Origin: Sporolactobacillus putidus
GTDB lineage: Bacteria; Bacillota; Bacilli; Bacillales; Sporolactobacillaceae
DNA: 64,000 bases
Assembly: GCF_014647035.1 (NCBI RefSeq)
Contig: NZ_BMOK01000003.1
Location: 248,001 to 312,000 of the forward strand
Direction: 5' to 3'
The translations under genes were made by a program, and so were the position numbers. Numbering within the stretch: position 1 is the stretch's first letter; the number at the start of each line of letters is the position of its first letter. Positions 1 through 8,472 of the stretch are shown here, one piece after another. The notes under the pieces were generated by a model. It searched no databases, was not told where the DNA came from, and worked only from the letters and a program-made list of their open reading frames with translations.

Positions 1-318
1 CTTGCAAACTGGATGATCCCCGGGAAAATGATTAAAGGCATGGGCGGCGCTATGGACCTTGTGCAAGGTGCCGGGCGGACGATCGTCATCATGGACCACG
101 TGAATAAGCATGGAGAATCCAAGGTTAAAAAACGCTGTTCCCTTCCCCTGACAGGACAGGGAGTTGTCGATTGCCTGATCACTGATCTTGCTGTTTTTCA
201 ATTTAAGGATGATGAAATGAGGCTCGTCGAAATTCAGCCGGGCGCCACGCTTCATGAAGTGCAGAACAAAACGGAGGCAGACTTTCTCATTGATGACGGC
301 CTGACTTCATATCAATAG
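1..318 (+). CDS. scoB: 3-oxoacid CoA-transferase subunit B, C-terminal part (5' truncated by window edge)
   Basis: Reading is open from base 1 in the frame that ends at the stop at 316-318, so the real start lies before the window. The product begins LANWMIPGKM and contains GKMIKGMGGAMDLV, followed by PLTGQGVVDCLITDLAVF, the conserved C-terminal half of the beta subunit of succinyl-CoA or acetoacetate CoA-transferases (ScoB/AtoA family). These enzymes move CoA between acetoacetate and succinate or another acyl-CoA, and a separate alpha subunit is expected just upstream. The catalytic glutamate region is outside the window. The family call is firm; the exact substrate cannot be told. Confidence 0.9.
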   Translation, partial: LANWMIPGKMIKGMGGAMDLVQGAGRTIVIMDHVNKHGESKVKKRCSLPLTGQGVVDCLITDLAVFQFKDDEMRLVEIQPGATLHEVQNKTEADFLIDDGLTSYQ

Positions 319-343
319 CCGTATCGTAATCCATAAATCATTC

Positions 344-366
344 AGCGGACGCGACCAGCGTCCGTT
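344..366 (+). terminator. GC-rich hairpin after scoB (possible terminator)
   Basis: CGGACGC and GCGTCCG form a perfect 7-bp stem around a 5-nt loop, 26 bases after the scoB stop. No U-tract follows directly, so an intrinsic terminator is only possible. Confidence 0.35.
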
Positions 367-566
367 AACTACAAATCAGCGGATGAGCAATGATGTATGT
401 CGGCGTAATCATGCCGTTTTTTTCAGATGTCGCCCGAACGTTAAGAGAAGACATTCATAGCCAAGTTTAAATCGTGAAGAAGCGAGAACAATTTGTGGAC
501 AGCAGCCGCTTTTACTTACATAATGTAATTAGATAAATTTTATTTAGAAAAAGAGGCGCTTTTCTT

Positions 567-1421
567 ATGGCATTCCACAATTATCCCAACACCTTCGCAA
601 GCGAAGTTTTTTTATACGTGAGTAATTTGCAACGATCTCTTGATTTCTACAGGCAGACACTTGGATTGCGTGTTCTTAAAAAAGAGCAGAATATAATTGT
701 CTTTACCGCAAACGGCGCTGATCCTCTGGTTACAATTGAGCAGCCTGATTCGATCATCCCCAGGCGCCCCAGAACCGCGGGACTTTATCACATCGCCCTT
801 TTACTTCCTTCCCGAACCGATTTGGCACTCATTCTGGCCCATCTGCTCAAGGAAGGATATCCGCTGCAGGGAGGAGCCGATCATGCAGTCAGTGAGGCAG
901 TATACTTGGCCGATCCGGATGGGAACGGAATCGAACTCTATCACGACCGGCCATCCGAGCAGTGGAAATGGAGCAATGGAAAAGTCTTTATGACCACCGA
1001 AGCACTCGATGATCACATTCTGGATGAATTGGACGGCCGAGAGTGGAGAGGGATGCCCGAACAAACAATCATGGGGCATATCCACTTGCAGGTGGCCGAT
1101 CTGAAGGCATCCGAACGCTTTTACTGCAAAGGACTGGGTTTTGATCTTGTCGCAAACTTTGGCGATCAGGCGGATTTTATTTCTACGGGGGGTTACCATC
1201 ACCACATCGGCCTTAATACATGGAGAAGCAAGGGTGTTCCGGTGACGGAAGGTGAAAAAGCAGGCATGAGAGATTTTACTCTCGTGTTTACAGGTCCTGA
1301 CAATAGGGATGCCGCGATTGAACGATTGAAGGCGATGGGAGCGCCGGTCAGCGAGCAAAACGGCCGGGTTGTTGTCAGCGATCCGTCAAATATTAAAATT
1401 GTGCTCGAACAAAAAAAATGA
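567..1421 (+). CDS. catE: catechol 2,3-dioxygenase (vicinal oxygen chelate family)
   Basis: 284 residues, the size of Bacillus CatE (YfiE), an Fe(II) extradiol dioxygenase that opens catechol to 2-hydroxymuconic semialdehyde. Two glyoxalase-fold modules are visible, about residues 10-125 and 168-282. The metal site lies in the second: His at 171/173 (GHIHLQVADL), a His cluster at 211-213 and Glu near 281 (IVLEQ). The first module lacks the equivalent histidine, as is usual. The ATG at 567 follows a purine-rich AAAAAGAGG stretch. The gene stands alone, without the catD partner seen in B. subtilis. A glyoxalase-like protein of other specificity is the main alternative. Confidence 0.82.
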   Translation: MAFHNYPNTFASEVFLYVSNLQRSLDFYRQTLGLRVLKKEQNIIVFTANGADPLVTIEQPDSIIPRRPRTAGLYHIALLLPSRTDLALILAHLLKEGYPLQGGADHAVSEAVYLADPDGNGIELYHDRPSEQWKWSNGKVFMTTEALDDHILDELDGREWRGMPEQTIMGHIHLQVADLKASERFYCKGLGFDLVANFGDQADFISTGGYHHHIGLNTWRSKGVPVTEGEKAGMRDFTLVFTGPDNRDAAIERLKAMGAPVSEQNGRVVVSDPSNIKIVLEQKK

Positions 1422-1455
1422 AGCAAACATTTTTGTTTCACTTCGGTGCTTTTTC
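1420..1455 (+). terminator. probable terminator of catE
   Basis: GAAG and CTTC enclose AAACA-TTT-TGTTT with a small internal loop, and a CTTTTTC run lies about 12 bases further on. The hairpin begins within the catE stop codon. The stem is imperfect, so confidence is moderate. Confidence 0.4.
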
Positions 1456-1541
1456 GAAGTCAAAAAAGAAGAATGAATTGAATCACCGCTGAACTTATGG
1501 TAGTTTAGAAATGTAGTATAAAAAGACAATTACATTAAAGC

Positions 1542-1635
1542 ACTGGGGGAGCCGGAGCGGCCGGCTGAGAGTAAGACTCACTGTCTTTGACCCTTTTTAC
1601 CTGATCTGGATGATGCCAGCGTAGGGAAGTTGCGT
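1542..1635 (+). promoter_or_regulatory. TPP riboswitch (THI box)
   Basis: The stretch has the hallmarks of the thiamine pyrophosphate aptamer: a GGGGGAGCC 5' element, a CTGAGA helix arm at 1564-1569, ACCCTTT, then ACCTGATCTGGATGATGCC followed by AGCGTAGGGAAG. It lies in the leader of thiW-thiD and is followed by an intrinsic terminator at 1656-1686, so TPP binding should stop transcription before thiW. The order of elements leaves little doubt. Confidence 0.95.
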
Positions 1636-1655
1636 TCTAGCGAAGATTATTTTCA

Positions 1656-1686
1656 AGCGCAGGCATTCTCAGGGCCTGCGCTTTTT
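1656..1686 (+). terminator. riboswitch expression-platform terminator
   Basis: AGCGCAGGC and GCCTGCGCT form a perfect 9-bp stem with a 9-nt loop, followed by a TTTT tract. It sits about 20 nt after the TPP aptamer and about 100 nt before thiW, the arrangement of a transcriptional OFF switch. Confidence 0.85.
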
Positions 1687-1789
1687 AATGAGAAAAAAAA
1701 ACAAGGCGCTTTGCCGGAATTCAGCATGCTCTGATCAGGTAAAAGAGATTTTCCGATCTTTTATTTATTCCATACGAGGAGGTTTTAAT

Positions 1790-2296
1790 ATGAAACCGCT
1801 GTACAAGCTCACTTGTTCAGCTTTGTTCGTTGCAAGCGGGGTGATTGCCGGCAATTTATTGTATATCCCTATGGGCGTGACAAAAATTTTTCCTGTTCAG
1901 CATATCATCAATGTTCTGTCGGCTGTCCTTTTCGGTCCTGGATATGCTGTTGGCACGGCTTTTGCCATTTCGCTGGTCCGTAATCTGTTTGGAACAGGAT
2001 CCGTTTTTGCTTTTCCCGGAAGCATGATCGGCGCCTTCCTGGCCGGAGTTCTCTACCTTTGGCTTAAGAAGCCTGTTTTTGCCGTCGCTGGTGAAATCGT
2101 TGGAACAGGATTGATCGGTTCGTTTATCTCGTTCCCGATCGCGAAATTCATTCTCGGTCAGAACGTGGCGGCCACTTTTTTTGTCGTGCCTTTTCTGCTC
2201 GCGACGACTTGCGGCAGTCTCATTGCTTACCTTTTACTGAAAATGATGGCCGTTCACCCGGAAATGGCCCGGCTTCTTAGGGGTGATCGAAAATGA
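1790..2296 (+). CDS. thiW: ThiW, substrate-binding membrane subunit of a thiazole ECF transporter
   Basis: 168 residues beginning MKPLYKLTCSALFVASGVIAG, with about five hydrophobic segments and the motif PMGVTKIFPVQHIINVLSAV typical of ThiW. The protein is predicted to capture hydroxyethylthiazole, the thiazole half of thiamine, for an energy-coupling-factor transporter whose shared ATPases are elsewhere. The ATG at 1790 was chosen over an upstream in-frame ATG at 1688 because GAGGAGG ends 6 nt before it and the upstream start would overlap the riboswitch terminator. It overlaps thiD by 4 bp (ATGA), so the two are translationally coupled and under TPP riboswitch control. Confidence 0.92.
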   Translation: MKPLYKLTCSALFVASGVIAGNLLYIPMGVTKIFPVQHIINVLSAVLFGPGYAVGTAFAISLVRNLFGTGSVFAFPGSMIGAFLAGVLYLWLKKPVFAVAGEIVGTGLIGSFISFPIAKFILGQNVAATFFVVPFLLATTCGSLIAYLLLKMMAVHPEMARLLRGDRK

Positions 2297-3087
2297 AAAC
2301 GGCTTTAACGATTGCCGGATCGGACTCAAGCGGAGGAGCAGGTATTCAGGCGGATCTGAAAACTTTTTCCGCTCTTGGCGTTTATGGAATGAGCGCGATT
2401 GTCAGTGTCACCGCCCAGAATACTCAGGGAGTAGATGATGTCGAGGATCTTTCGCCAAAAATTATCGGCGGGCAGATTAACGCCATATTCCGTGATATTC
2501 CGGTCGGTGCCGTTAAAATCGGCATGGTTTCTAATAGCGCCGCGATTCGGACGATTGCTGAAAAACTTAAGGAGTTTCGTCCGAAATATGTTGTACTCGA
2601 TCCAGTCATGGTGTCCAAAAGCGGATTTGACTTATTAAAACCGGAAGCGAGGGAAACGCTGATTCGTGAACTCCTGCCGCTTGCGACGGTCGTGACTCCG
2701 AATCTTTTTGAAACGGAGCGGCTTGTCGGCCGCAAAGTGGAAACACTTGAAGCCATGCGCCAGGCTGCAAAAGAGATCTTCGACATGGGACCCGAAAGCG
2801 TCCTCGTCAAGGGCGGGCACTTGGAGGAAGGTCCGATTGATATTTTTTATGACGGCACTCAGTTTCATCAGTTTGCGGGCAAGCGGATCGATACGAACAA
2901 CACACACGGAACCGGCTGTACCTTGTCGTCGGCGATTGCCGCTTATCTTGCGAAAGGACTGAGCCTCGCGGACGCCATTCAAGAAGCCAAAACTTATATT
3001 CAGGGGGCAATCGAACACAGTTTGCCCCTGGGACACGGGCACGGACCGACGCATCACTTCTACCGCTGGTTTCCGGAAGGCGAGTAG
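2293..3087 (+). CDS. thiD: hydroxymethylpyrimidine/phosphomethylpyrimidine kinase
   Basis: 264 residues, full length for ThiD of the ribokinase superfamily. It phosphorylates HMP and HMP-P to give HMP-PP for thiamine phosphate synthesis. Visible signatures are the N-terminal AGSDSSGGAGIQADLKTF, VTAQNT, the VLDPVMVSKSG strand, TPNLFE, and the C-terminal anion-hole motif HGTGCTLSSAIAAYLA. It overlaps thiW (ATGA), and the pair fits salvage of both thiamine halves: thiazole import plus pyrimidine phosphorylation. thiM and thiE, often in the same operon, are absent here. Confidence 0.96.
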   Translation: MKTALTIAGSDSSGGAGIQADLKTFSALGVYGMSAIVSVTAQNTQGVDDVEDLSPKIIGGQINAIFRDIPVGAVKIGMVSNSAAIRTIAEKLKEFRPKYVVLDPVMVSKSGFDLLKPEARETLIRELLPLATVVTPNLFETERLVGRKVETLEAMRQAAKEIFDMGPESVLVKGGHLEEGPIDIFYDGTQFHQFAGKRIDTNNTHGTGCTLSSAIAAYLAKGLSLADAIQEAKTYIQGAIEHSLPLGHGHGPTHHFYRWFPEGE

Positions 3088-3091
3088 AATT

Positions 3092-3117
3092 CCCTTCTGT
3101 TCAGAAGGACAGAAGGG
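3092..3117. repeat. perfect hairpin just after thiD
   Basis: CCCTTCTGT and ACAGAAGGG make a 9-bp perfect stem with an 8-nt loop, 5 bases after the thiD stop. No U-run follows, so this may protect the mRNA 3' end rather than terminate; a classical terminator follows at 3211. Confidence 0.5.
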
Positions 3118-3210
3118 GAGGCGGCCGGATCTGTCCGGTCCGGAATGAAGTATTGACGTACTTAAGTGAACAAACCAACATAAACACCGGCAAATTTGCC
3201 GCCCGCGATT

Positions 3211-3245
3211 AAACAAAAAAGGACAAACAGTCCTTTTTTGTTTTA
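3211..3245 (+). terminator. intrinsic terminator of thiW-thiD (could act in both directions)
   Basis: AAACAAAAAAGGAC and GTCCTTTTTTGTTT form a perfect 14-bp stem around AAACA. The A-rich 5' arm and T-rich 3' arm give U-tracts on both strands. Confidence 0.85.
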
Positions 3246-3376
3246 CGTGAGAAATACAAACAAAGTTGTTTACTCACATCAAGGCCAGTCGCATTCTCCG
3301 TTGAAATAAGAAGTAATTAAAGAAATGAACGACTTCGCAATTGACGGACAATGCGCAACAGTCCGATCGAATTTAG

Positions 3377-3502
3377 AAAGCTGAACCAAATCAGGAGAAC
3401 GTCGAACCGAAATAATGAAAAGTTAAACCGAATCCGGTAAAAGTCAAACCGAAACACCAAAAAGTCGAACCAAAATTACGAAAAGTTGAATCAAGTCAAA
3501 GT
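3377..3502. repeat. six tandem degenerate 21-bp units in a gene-free stretch
   Basis: Units start at 3377, 3398, 3419, 3440, 3461 and 3482, exactly 21 bp apart. Each begins with a conserved block close to AAAGTCGAACCGAA followed by 7 variable bases. The first 14 bases are well kept in the first five units and partly in the sixth (AAAGTTGAATCAAG). There is no open frame with a start and RBS across the array. The rest of the gap (3503-3756) shows no gene; it should hold the promoter of the P450 gene. Confidence 0.85.
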
Positions 3503-3756
3503 CGCTTCGCGGTACGTATCCTAATGCCCAGCAAACGCCTCTTCAGGAAACAACGTTTTTGTCCCGTAAACAACTATATTGTTCAGGAACAAACTTTTTA
3601 TTGTCATTGATCATTACGCGCTTCATTGCCGTATTGAAATTCGTTCTTATCCAATTCTCCTTGCTTCTCAGAAGATTTTTCTTTTTTTATGAATAGATTT
3701 TCCTGGTCAGGTAAAAACAGATAATGTTTCACATCCCGATTAAGGAGAAGGTCCAC

Positions 3757-5019
3757 ATGAACATGAAAGTGCAGATTCCCCGTTCCGAAGGCTTGGATAA
3801 CAGTCTCGACTTGCTGTCAGAAGGCTATTTGTTTATCCTGAACCGATGCAGGCGTCTGCAGACCGACGTTTTCCAGACACGTTTACTTGCTCAAAACGTG
3901 ATCTGCATGACCGGAACCGAGGCGGCCGAACTTTTTTACGATGAAGAACGGTTTATAAGGAAGGGGGCGGCACCGAAAAGGGTCCAGAAAACGTTGTTCG
4001 GCCAAAATGGTGTCCAGGGTCTTGACGGAGCGGCGCATAAGCATCGCAAGCTCCTGTTTATGTCTTTAATGACCCCCGAACGGTTAAAGGGCATCGTTGA
4101 TCTGACCCGTGCTCAATGGGAGAAAACAATTAAAAAATGGGAAAGCAAGGATCGAATCATCCTGTTTGATGACGTTCAGGAAATCCTGTGCCGGGTCGCC
4201 TGCGAGTGGGCGGGTGTTCCATTGGAAGAAACCGAAGTCAGGAAAAGAGCCGACGATTTTGGTGAAATGGTGGATGGCTTTGGAGCAGTAGGGCCGCGAC
4301 ACTGGCAAGGAAAGGGGGCACGCAAAAGAGCCGAGCAGTGGATTGAAACAGTTATCGAACAAATCCGAAAAGGAGAGCTGAACCCTCCGGAGGGCACTGC
4401 GGCCAGCATGACCGCCCGGCACCGTGATTTGAATAACAAGCTTCTGGAAACCAAAGTTGCCGCTGTTGAGCTGCTGAATATTCTGAGACCCATTGTAGCC
4501 ATTGCAACGTATGTCGCCTTTGGCGTTCACGCCCTTCATGAACATCCCGAATGTCGAAAAAAGATGCAATCCGGCGAAGGTCAGTATGTTCAGCAATTTG
4601 TTCAGGAAATCCGGCGTTTCTACCCGTTTACTCCGTTTGTCGGCGCAAGGGTACGCCGTGATTTTACATGGAAAAATTATCAATTTGAAAATGGAACATT
4701 GGTATTGCTTGATGTCTATGGAATGAATCATGATCCCCGTATTTGGGATCAGCCTGATGAATTCCGTCCGGAGCGATTTGATCATTGGGAAGGCAGTCCC
4801 TTTGACTTTATTCCGCAGGGAGGCGGAGACCGTGCCCGTGGGCATCGCTGTGCCGGTGAGTGGCTGACCATCAATGTGATGGAGGCCAGCCTGCATTTTC
4901 TAACAAACGAGATCGATTATGACGTACCCGTCCAGGACTTGAGCATTAGCTTGTCGCGAATCCCGACTTTGCCTAAAGACAGAATGGTGATTCATCATGT
5001 GAGACGAAAAACGGTCTAA
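3757..5019 (+). CDS. cypC: CYP152-family cytochrome P450, fatty acid hydroxylating peroxygenase
   Basis: 420 residues, close to B. subtilis CypC (YbdT, about 417). This family uses hydrogen peroxide rather than a reductase to hydroxylate fatty acids at the alpha or beta carbon. The haem-thiolate loop near the C-terminus reads PQGGGDRARGHRCAGEW, with the Cys ligand inside the CYP152-type GHRCAGE. The helix-I segment LLNILRPIVAIATYVAF carries the Arg-Pro pair that binds the substrate carboxylate instead of the usual acid-alcohol pair. The ATG at 3757 has AAGGAG 9 nt upstream; an earlier in-frame ATG at 3724 has no good RBS. The gene stands alone. Confidence 0.93.
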   Translation: MNMKVQIPRSEGLDNSLDLLSEGYLFILNRCRRLQTDVFQTRLLAQNVICMTGTEAAELFYDEERFIRKGAAPKRVQKTLFGQNGVQGLDGAAHKHRKLLFMSLMTPERLKGIVDLTRAQWEKTIKKWESKDRIILFDDVQEILCRVACEWAGVPLEETEVRKRADDFGEMVDGFGAVGPRHWQGKGARKRAEQWIETVIEQIRKGELNPPEGTAASMTARHRDLNNKLLETKVAAVELLNILRPIVAIATYVAFGVHALHEHPECRKKMQSGEGQYVQQFVQEIRRFYPFTPFVGARVRRDFTWKNYQFENGTLVLLDVYGMNHDPRIWDQPDEFRPERFDHWEGSPFDFIPQGGGDRARGHRCAGEWLTINVMEASLHFLTNEIDYDVPVQDLSISLSRIPTLPKDRMVIHHVRRKTV

Positions 5020-5157
5020 TTCCCGAACGCCGGCATTTCCGCATTCAGATTCCGAGAATCGTTATCTTTGTAGAGATGAAAATCCGCTGAATTGAGGGTG
5101 AGAGGGAAGCTGTTAGCAGTTGTCGCACCGTTGAACTTGTGAAAATAAGGTTGACAA

Positions 5158-5197
5158 AAACATCCGCCTGGTTTTTTCATGCCGGACGGATGTTTCT
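5158..5197. terminator. shared terminator between the convergent P450 and DUF975 genes
   Basis: ACATCCG and CGGATGT are the outer arms of an imperfect hairpin with inner GG/CC pairs and a T-rich loop; TTTCTTATTT follows on the + strand and an A-run precedes it, giving a U-run on the - strand. Confidence 0.55.
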
Positions 5198-5245
5198 TAT
5201 TTACGAACAATCTATGGTAATAATTCTATTGCTGAAACCTCTGAC

Positions 5246-5926
5246 TCAGAAGTCTGAAGCACTATCTTTCTTTTGGTTCAGTTCATTATAAAATTCGGCA
5301 AAGGAAGCGATAATATAGGGAATAACCCACAATAGACCAATAAACGCCGTAAAGAATACGGAAAGAAAAATCCAGCCGATAAAGCTTAAATTTAATAAAA
5401 AATACTTCCATTTATAACCGTCCATCATTTTTCTGCTCTCCGTAATCGCTTCTGAGACGGAATATTCGGGGTGGTCTCTTAGAATAAAAATGGTTTGAGA
5501 ATAGGCTAAACTTTTGATGATGCCGGGAACAATAAGCAATAAGGACCACAGAATCACATATATTTCCACGAGAATAGAAGCCCAGATTAATTTCAGCGAT
5601 TTATCCATATCGGTGTAGACCGCAAACACGCCGTATAACTGCGGATTCTCAGATCTCGAGAGCGAGAGGTAGAACCAATAGATGCTGAATGTTAAGGGAG
5701 TAAGCACGATGGAATACACCAATTCTATGAATTGAACGGATGAAGGTGTCTGGTTCGGCAGGAACCAATTATTTAGCCAATTGCTCACTCCGCCGCAGAG
5801 CGTGATTTCAAAAAAATAAGGGGCACCGACAACAATAAGTGCCGATAGAAAAGTAAGCAGTGCGGCAACCGCCCAATAATCTTTCAATGATTTTCTGGCT
5901 TTTTTCTTAATATCAGAGATGCGCAT
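5246..5926 (-). CDS. DUF975 family integral membrane protein
   Basis: 226 residues starting MRISDIKKKARKSLKDYWAV, the charged amphipathic opening typical of DUF975, followed by about five hydrophobic segments (roughly residues 18-38, 63-90, 108-135, 170-200 and 200-215). The motif IWASILVEIYVILWSLLLIVPG matches the conserved central membrane pair of the family. No enzymatic function is established; the protein should sit in the cytoplasmic membrane. GGAGGAAG lies about 10 nt before the ATG. The region upstream (to about 6055) is AT-rich and has a plausible minus-strand -10 TATAGT. It is monocistronic, facing away from the P450. Confidence 0.8.
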   Translation of the reverse strand: MRISDIKKKARKSLKDYWAVAALLTFLSALIVVGAPYFFEITLCGGVSNWLNNWFLPNQTPSSVQFIELVYSIVLTPLTFSIYWFYLSLSRSENPQLYGVFAVYTDMDKSLKLIWASILVEIYVILWSLLLIVPGIIKSLAYSQTIFILRDHPEYSVSEAITESRKMMDGYKWKYFLLNLSFIGWIFLSVFFTAFIGLLWVIPYIIASFAEFYNELNQKKDSASDF

Positions 5927-6116
5927 GAATCCAATCTTCCTCCTGGTTTAATCTTCAATGGTGTCAGTAACTATAATGTAACATAAAACGGGTTTAAGAT
6001 GGAACATCTCCGGAAGGATCTCATCAGGGGGAAGAGGACAGGTCAATGAAATGATCGTTTATTTACACAAACCGGATGATTTTTTAAAAAGCAATATACG
6101 GATACAGTAATATATA

Positions 6117-6154
6117 GATAAAAAAGCCGACTTTTTTAAGTCGGTTTTTTTATC
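6117..6154 (-). terminator. terminator of the ars operon
   Basis: GATAAAAAAGCCGACTT pairs with AAGTCGG followed by a seven-T run and ATC over 17 positions, with one G-T wobble and a TTTT loop, 8 bases past the arsM stop. The minus-strand 3' arm is U-rich. Confidence 0.85.
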
Positions 6155-6161
6155 TATTAAA

Positions 6162-6965
6162 TTAGGGTTTAATGGCTTGAATTGTCGACGATACAATATA
6201 CCTTTCGATATTTGCTCCTGGAATCCATTCCTTGATGAATTTTTTGGATTCGTCTTTTGGTCTGATCTCAATTTGCGAAAATCCATTTTGTTCGAGCATG
6301 TTTTGGAGATCAGCGATCGAAGAAGCTCCTGAAATACAACCTGAGTAGGAAACGTCCAAGTCACTCTTTATTTCGGCAGGCAATTCAGCAGTGAGTACAA
6401 CATCTGAAATCGCAAGCCGTCCGCCTTTCTTCAGTACACGAAAAGCCTCTTTAAATACTTGAGGTTTATCCGGTGAAAGATTGATCACGCAATTCGACAG
6501 GATGACATCAATGGACCGATCGGCTACCGGCAAATGTTCAATTTCTCCCAAGCGAAAATCAACATTGTCGATTTGCCCCTTAACAGCGTTTTGACGTGCC
6601 CTGCTAATCATTTCGGGAGTCATATCAACGCCAACAACCTGACCCGTTTCACCCACCTGACGAGCGGCAAGAAAGCAGTCAAATCCTCCGCCACTCCCAA
6701 GGTCCAAGACACTTTCACCAGACTTTAAAGAGGCAATGGCCTGTGGATTGCCACATCCTAAACCCAAATTGGCTCCTTCAGGAACTGCATTTAATTCTTC
6801 TGCAGAGTAGCCGATTTTTTCGGACACACTGTTACGATCAGCTTGAGTATCACAGCATCCCACTTCAGAGGAACAGCCACAGGATGGGGTAGAAACATCC
6901 TGAAGAGCGATCTTTTTATATCGGTTCCGAACGTTTTGTCTAATTTGGTCATTCGAAATTGCCAT
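6162..6965 (-). CDS. arsM: arsenite S-adenosylmethionine methyltransferase
   Basis: 267 residues. ArsM methylates As(III) to mono-, di- and trimethylated forms using SAM. The SAM-binding motif I is SVLDLGSGGGFDCFLAA (about 86-102), followed by VGVDMTPEMI. The three cysteines expected to bind arsenite are visible at 71 (LGLGCGNP), 159 (SNCVINL) and 210 (SGCISGA). An additional N-terminal Cys-rich patch, CGCSSEVGCC (29-38), is present, as in several Firmicute ArsM proteins. Last gene of arsR-acr3-arsC-arsM, 15 nt after arsC, and followed by a strong terminator. Confidence 0.95.
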   Translation of the reverse strand: MAISNDQIRQNVRNRYKKIALQDVSTPSCGCSSEVGCCDTQADRNSVSEKIGYSAEELNAVPEGANLGLGCGNPQAIASLKSGESVLDLGSGGGFDCFLAARQVGETGQVVGVDMTPEMISRARQNAVKGQIDNVDFRLGEIEHLPVADRSIDVILSNCVINLSPDKPQVFKEAFRVLKKGGRLAISDVVLTAELPAEIKSDLDVSYSGCISGASSIADLQNMLEQNGFSQIEIRPKDESKKFIKEWIPGANIERYIVSSTIQAIKP

Positions 6966-6980
6966 ATTAACGACTCCTTT

Positions 6981-7409
6981 TTATTTAGTCCTTTGTTCTT
7001 CCTCTGCAAACTGTTTCATCCGCTTTTCAATGCCATCACGGACACGTTGGAATACGGCCCATTTTTCAGCTTCTGTACCTTGTGCCTTTGCTGGATCATC
7101 GAAGCCCCAGTGTTCTCGTCTAACCTTTGGAGGTGTCATCGGGCACCGTTCTTCGGCATCCCCACAAAGGGTGACGACCAGGTAAGCCTGATTCAACAAA
7201 CTCATGTCGATTAGCTTGGATTTTTGCTGTGAAATATCAACGCCGGCTTCTTTCATGACTTTAACTGCATTCGGGTTTAATCCATGAGCTTCAACGCCGG
7301 CCGAATGCACATCAAATTTGTCCCCCAAATATTTTTTCCCAAAGCCTTCAGCCATTTGACTGCGGCAGGAATTCCCTGTGCAGAGAAAGTAAATGATTTT
7401 TTTATTCAT
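6981..7409 (-). CDS. arsC: arsenate reductase, thioredoxin-coupled (low-molecular-weight phosphatase fold)
   Basis: 142 residues, opening [20 protein letters not shown], with the P-loop Cys10-x4-Cys15-Arg and the redox pair Cys82 and Cys89 ([11 protein letters not shown]). This is the pI258/B. subtilis type that reduces arsenate to arsenite, with the disulfide relay resolved by thioredoxin. The ATG at 7409 was chosen because AAAGGA precedes it by 11 nt; an in-frame ATG 12 nt earlier lies within the RBS itself. Only one base separates it from the acr3 stop (TAACATG), implying coupling. Confidence 0.95.
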   Translation of the reverse strand: MNKKIIYFLCTGNSCRSQMAEGFGKKYLGDKFDVHSAGVEAHGLNPNAVKVMKEAGVDISQQKSKLIDMSLLNQAYLVVTLCGDAEERCPMTPPKVRREHWGFDDPAKAQGTEAEKWAVFQRVRDGIEKRMKQFAEEEQRTK

Positions 7410-7410
7410 G

Positions 7411-8472
7411 TTAAATTCCATCCTTTACGCTTGTGGTTGGTGTTTTATAGCTAAATTTTTTTCTGAAGAATAGTGCGACGTTGACCAAGCCGATCATAAC
7501 CGGGACTTCCACAAGTGGACCAATGACGGCAGCGAAGGCTTCTCCGGATTGAATTCCGAATATCCCTACGGCTGTTGCGATGGCAAGTTCAAAGTTATTG
7601 CTGGCTGCCGTAAAGCTCAGAGCCGATGTCTTACCATAATCGGCTCCAATTCTCCGAGAGAGAAAAAAGGAGACAAAAAACATGATGATGAAATAAATCA
7701 TGAGCGGTATGGCTACTCGGACTACATCAAGAGGCAGCTGAATAATCATATCTCCTTTAATCGAAAACATCACAATAATGGTGAAAAGGAGTGCGATTAA
7801 GGCTAGGGGACTAATCAGAGGACAAAAGGCCTTTTCGTACCACTCTTTTCCCTTCACAGAAACTAATATGAAACGGGTTAGGATGCCTGCCAAAAAGGGT
7901 ATCCCTAAGTAAATGAAGACGCTTTGGGCGATTTCCAACATGGTGACACGGATCTGAAGGCCTTCCAAACCCAGCCATCCGGGCAGCACGGTCACAAAGA
8001 AATAGGCCAAAACAGAATAAAAGAGGATCTGAAAAATCGAATTAAAGGCCACCAGTCCTGCCGTATATTCACGGTTTCCTTGAGCCAGATCATTCCAGAT
8101 GATCACCATAGCAATGCACCGTGCCAAGCCAATCATAATCAATCCTGTCATGTAAGCCGGATACCCATGTAAAAAAATAATCGCCAGTAAAAACATTAAA
8201 ACCGGTCCAATAATCCAGTTTTGCACAAGGGATAAGCCGAGAACTTTAACATCCTTAAAAACTTTTCCCAGCTCCTCATAGCGTACCTTAGCCAAAGGTG
8301 GATATAACATAATGATTAATCCAATGGCGATCGGAATGGACGTTGTTCCTACCTGAAAGGCATTCAGAGCATGAACAAAAGACGGGATGAGACGGCCAAG
8401 CAAGATACCGATAACCATCGCTGAAAAGATCCACAATGTTAAATAACGATCGAGAAAAGACAACTTTTTCAT
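7411..8472 (-). CDS. acr3: Acr3-type arsenite efflux permease
   Basis: 353 residues with about ten hydrophobic helices, starting [16 protein letters not shown]. Acr3 (BASS superfamily, often labelled arsB in Bacillus) exports arsenite driven by the proton motive force. The conserved helix-4 motif [16 protein letters not shown] carries the essential Cys. The start overlaps the end of arsR by 4 bp (ATGA, 8469-8472); an upstream in-frame start at 8514 inside arsR is less likely. It exports the arsenite made by ArsC. Confidence 0.95.
   Translation of the reverse strand: MKKLSFLDRYLTLWIFSAMVIGILLGRLIPSFVHALNAFQVGTTSIPIAIGLIIMLYPPLAKVRYEELGKVFKDVKVLGLSLVQNWIIGPVLMFLLAIIFLHGYPAYMTGLIMIGLARCIAMVIIWNDLAQGNREYTAGLVAFNSIFQILFYSVLAYFFVTVLPGWLGLEGLQIRVTMLEIAQSVFIYLGIPFLAGILTRFILVSVKGKEWYEKAFCPLISPLALIALLFTIIVMFSIKGDMIIQLPLDVVRVAIPLMIYFIIMFFVSFFLSRRIGADYGKTSALSFTAASNNFELAIATAVGIFGIQSGEAFAAVIGPLVEVPVMIGLVNVALFFRKKFSYKTPTTSVKDGI

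Noticed and set aside
3377-3502. CRISPR array at the 21-bp repeats (also 8913-9043)
   Set aside because: Units are degenerate, only about 14 bp are conserved, spacers are 7-9 bp, and no cas genes are present.
4084-4896. 270-codon minus-strand frame opposite the P450 gene
   Set aside because: Antisense shadow of the conserved CYP152 gene.
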